Assembly: GCA_015068905.1 (NCBI GenBank)
Contig: SVJQ01000001.1
Coordinates: 124,001-188,000, forward strand
Direction of reading: 5' to 3'
Length of the DNA: 64,000 nt
Source of the DNA: Oscillospiraceae bacterium
GTDB lineage: Bacteria > Bacillota > Clostridia > UBA1381 > UBA9506
Part shown: one piece after another, positions 63,401-64,000 of the stretch
Layout: every line of letters begins with the position of its first letter
Numbering within the stretch: the first letter of the stretch is position 1
Notes under the pieces: generated by a model
The model's database searches: none
What the model was told of the DNA's origin: nothing
What the model saw: only the letters and a program-made list of their open reading frames with translations
Program-made: the position numbers and the translations under genes

Positions 63401-64000
63401 TTAGGTGCTCAGGGTCTTCTGTATTACAACTACTTTAACATGAAGGGTGAAGAAGGCAACGCACCCAGACCGTTCGAAGTAGAGTGGCCCATTTTAGTGA
63501 ATGCGGTTGAAGAGATTGAAACCTTCTATCCCATGCTGTTATCAACTGATGCACCACCGAAGGTTAACTATGAAGCAGGCGACTGGTTCTGCCACATTGA
63601 AAAACGTTATGATGGCAAATCCTATCTCTTTACCTGTAACAGAACCAGAAACACACAGACTGCTAAAATTCAGCTTGAGGGCGTGAAAACCATCCGCGGT
63701 CTGTATAGCGGCAAGACCTATGATGTAGACCAAAACGGCTGGTTTGAATATGAATACGGTCCCATTGGTGTAGAAGTGTTCGAAGTTGTTCAGAAGGATT
63801 ATGCTTCTCCGGAATGCACCTTAAAATCCATCGGCTTTACAAACGGCAGCACAAGCTACATTGCTTCAAACCCCGGCGAGCAGTTCTCAAAAGTGTGGGA
63901 TGTTACAGTTCCTGCCGGCGTAAACACTCTGCACTATGCAGCAAAAATTTCTGACAAAGCAACCTTGTATATTAACGACAAAGAGGTTTCTGCTACCGGT
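60446..64000 (+). CDS. SLH-domain surface protein with a TIM-barrel hydrolase domain (incomplete)
   Basis: The frame is open from ATG 60446 to the window end, 1185 codons, so the protein is truncated on the right. A signal peptide of about 22 residues (ending GAFAD) is followed by a jelly-roll-like domain (about 25-240), three SLH-type repeats (about 255-430; VHWAYDYVEELHTKGIINGR, YTDVDMSAWYAPYVVTAEE) and a carbohydrate-binding-like domain. A hydrolase-like domain starts near 748 (DGKPTFFMGIYGMNY), with a likely catalytic pair in WYIADEQ near 867. It should sit on the cell surface and cut a polysaccharide or glycoside. AGGAGG precedes the ATG. Confidence 0.85.
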   Translation, partial: MFKKLTALLLVICLSIPMLCIGAFADEQAKLVVTDNFNNAAVTVQTSAFNGDNNRYTSDIMNVTRDAANRLLHGTTVSITEEGYEGRAMLISPAYTEEYGEVITERNFIPGQVFILDEKFNAAELSYQFCVKNRGEGDDEAVRLEAAYATVDHFTNHPGLTFYKDKIVMAGSETEFLYETDVWYTAKYVVENGGAKLCILSDAGEVLAQSAVAGEFPKVTVGFSNPKSAVKGFALAVDNAVVSRYRTGNQETTFSDVSIVHWAYDYVEELHTKGIINGRGNKVFAPSDTVTREEFVKMAVGTISETLSQSESAYTDVDMSAWYAPYVVTAEEIGLTPGISETEFGVGQVISREDVMVILDRILAEEQIAVDASSVGAFADQSKISAAALSSVQRVVAAGLIQGDDKNKVNPEAGLTRAEVCAVISRLDALVNPVIVEGDRLDQTRPAAFNPENLERKLLGMHDFEKGNVMASPDFSLTNYSGAKLDTNGNAYEGKASYRMAPGEGGTNSITFRVSGLDLKPGDAVLGIAHVKCTGLTDAVMRSGGTAHNKGVRGSIYYHNSTTGESTGHYQTYESIVRDRDWVTSIQYIDLTHEADSVTFTQYLSVVDQGTAWFDNIAIYKIAHDPFLEAYLETPTYKGLIYGEGGEGDINLTTSLLDYGVINLSDCVVNAKIVDENDNVLMQSQLTDLENEEELRITFSSKDLKMDNDYYLQMSLDDTTKDYQYSFREWILRKRPEDYRPNNYFDEYGRFIIDGKPTFFMGIYGMNYLYTTIDDLKGTPFKVLLPYGWTWFNANNVDGVITAGADHALLDYAHENGIKMLTGMGSFTYESATTSGYHTNIFKEPEDERKFYDAISKAMDHPAHLGWYIADEQSPARYGAIKEWETKVFSDNDLSAWTFNTFTYVNNARAEIRMADTSNCSSYLIFKGDGTDDISGVTDRLGGIFNAVPKGNRPLYATLQAGQFYSGLRGPDDMEYRNMAMQAICLGAQGLLYYNYFNMKGEEGNAPRPFEVEWPILVNAVEEIETFYPMLLSTDAPPKVNYEAGDWFCHIEKRYDGKSYLFTCNRTRNTQTAKIQLEGVKTIRGLYSGKTYDVDQNGWFEYEYGPIGVEVFEVVQKDYASPECTLKSIGFTNGSTSYIASNPGEQFSKVWDVTVPAGVNTLHYAAKISDKATLYINDKEVSATG

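Noticed and set aside
1..64000. CRISPR arrays, tRNA or rRNA genes, IS elements and phage genes
   Set aside because: I saw no regularly spaced repeats, no clear cloverleaf or rRNA sequence, and no transposase, integrase or phage structural gene.

Overview
The window reads as chromosome of a spore-forming member of the Bacillota, most likely an uncultured, probably gut-type, Clostridia. The basis is an intact spoIIAA-spoIIAB-sigF operon, an L27 with an N-terminal extension next to the Prp protease that removes it, an L21 leader, a T-box leader, AddA-type recombination, LexA, SLH-domain surface proteins, strong AGGAGG ribosome sites and many near-consensus sigma-A promoters with 16-17 bp spacers. 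I see no tRNA, rRNA, transposase, integrase, phage gene or CRISPR array. The species cannot be named from the sequence.

Region by region. 1-12.2 kb (mostly housekeeping): a DUF1540 protein, addA, a YjbQ-type protein, a DUF4432 sugar epimerase-like protein, a zinc-ribbon protein, a small lipoprotein, lexA, an M20 amidohydrolase and two ABC exporters. 12.2-17.3 kb, minus strand: the spoIIA operon behind a good sigma-H promoter match, and an amidohydrolase-patatin-MATE operon. 17.4-31.1 kb: proS, two lipoproteins, a large SLH protein, a thioesterase (minus), a VanW-like lipoprotein, a polar amino acid ABC importer, rplU-prp-rpmA, a metallophosphoesterase and an ECF sigma/anti-sigma pair. 31.2-41 kb, mostly minus strand: an XRE-cupin-AMP-ligase fusion gene behind a T-box leader, an RsuA-type pseudouridine synthase, then a BlaI/M56 system followed by three proteins that share one membrane anchor but carry different outer domains, and a D,D-carboxypeptidase. 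41.1-43.1 kb: hpf and a DadA-like oxidoreductase with a Rieske domain.

43.2-64 kb is an accessory carbohydrate region with four AraC regulators. It holds a short dinucleotide-fold protein with an FAD oxidoreductase, two tandem copies of an unrecognised 266-residue protein, a phosphotriesterase-family protein, an arabinose/fucose isomerase-like protein, a NagD-type HAD phosphatase, a DUF5107/TPR protein, a GH1 beta-glycosidase, a 693-residue hydrolase-like protein, and an SLH protein with a TIM-barrel hydrolase domain that runs off the end of the window. No transporter lies in this region. Together these suggest uptake and breakdown of an unusual glycoside, but the substrate cannot be read from the sequence.

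The parts most worth a second look are the T-box in front of an acyl-CoA ligase rather than a tRNA synthetase gene, the split BlaR-like system with three interchangeable heads, and the unknown paralogue pair in the glycoside region.
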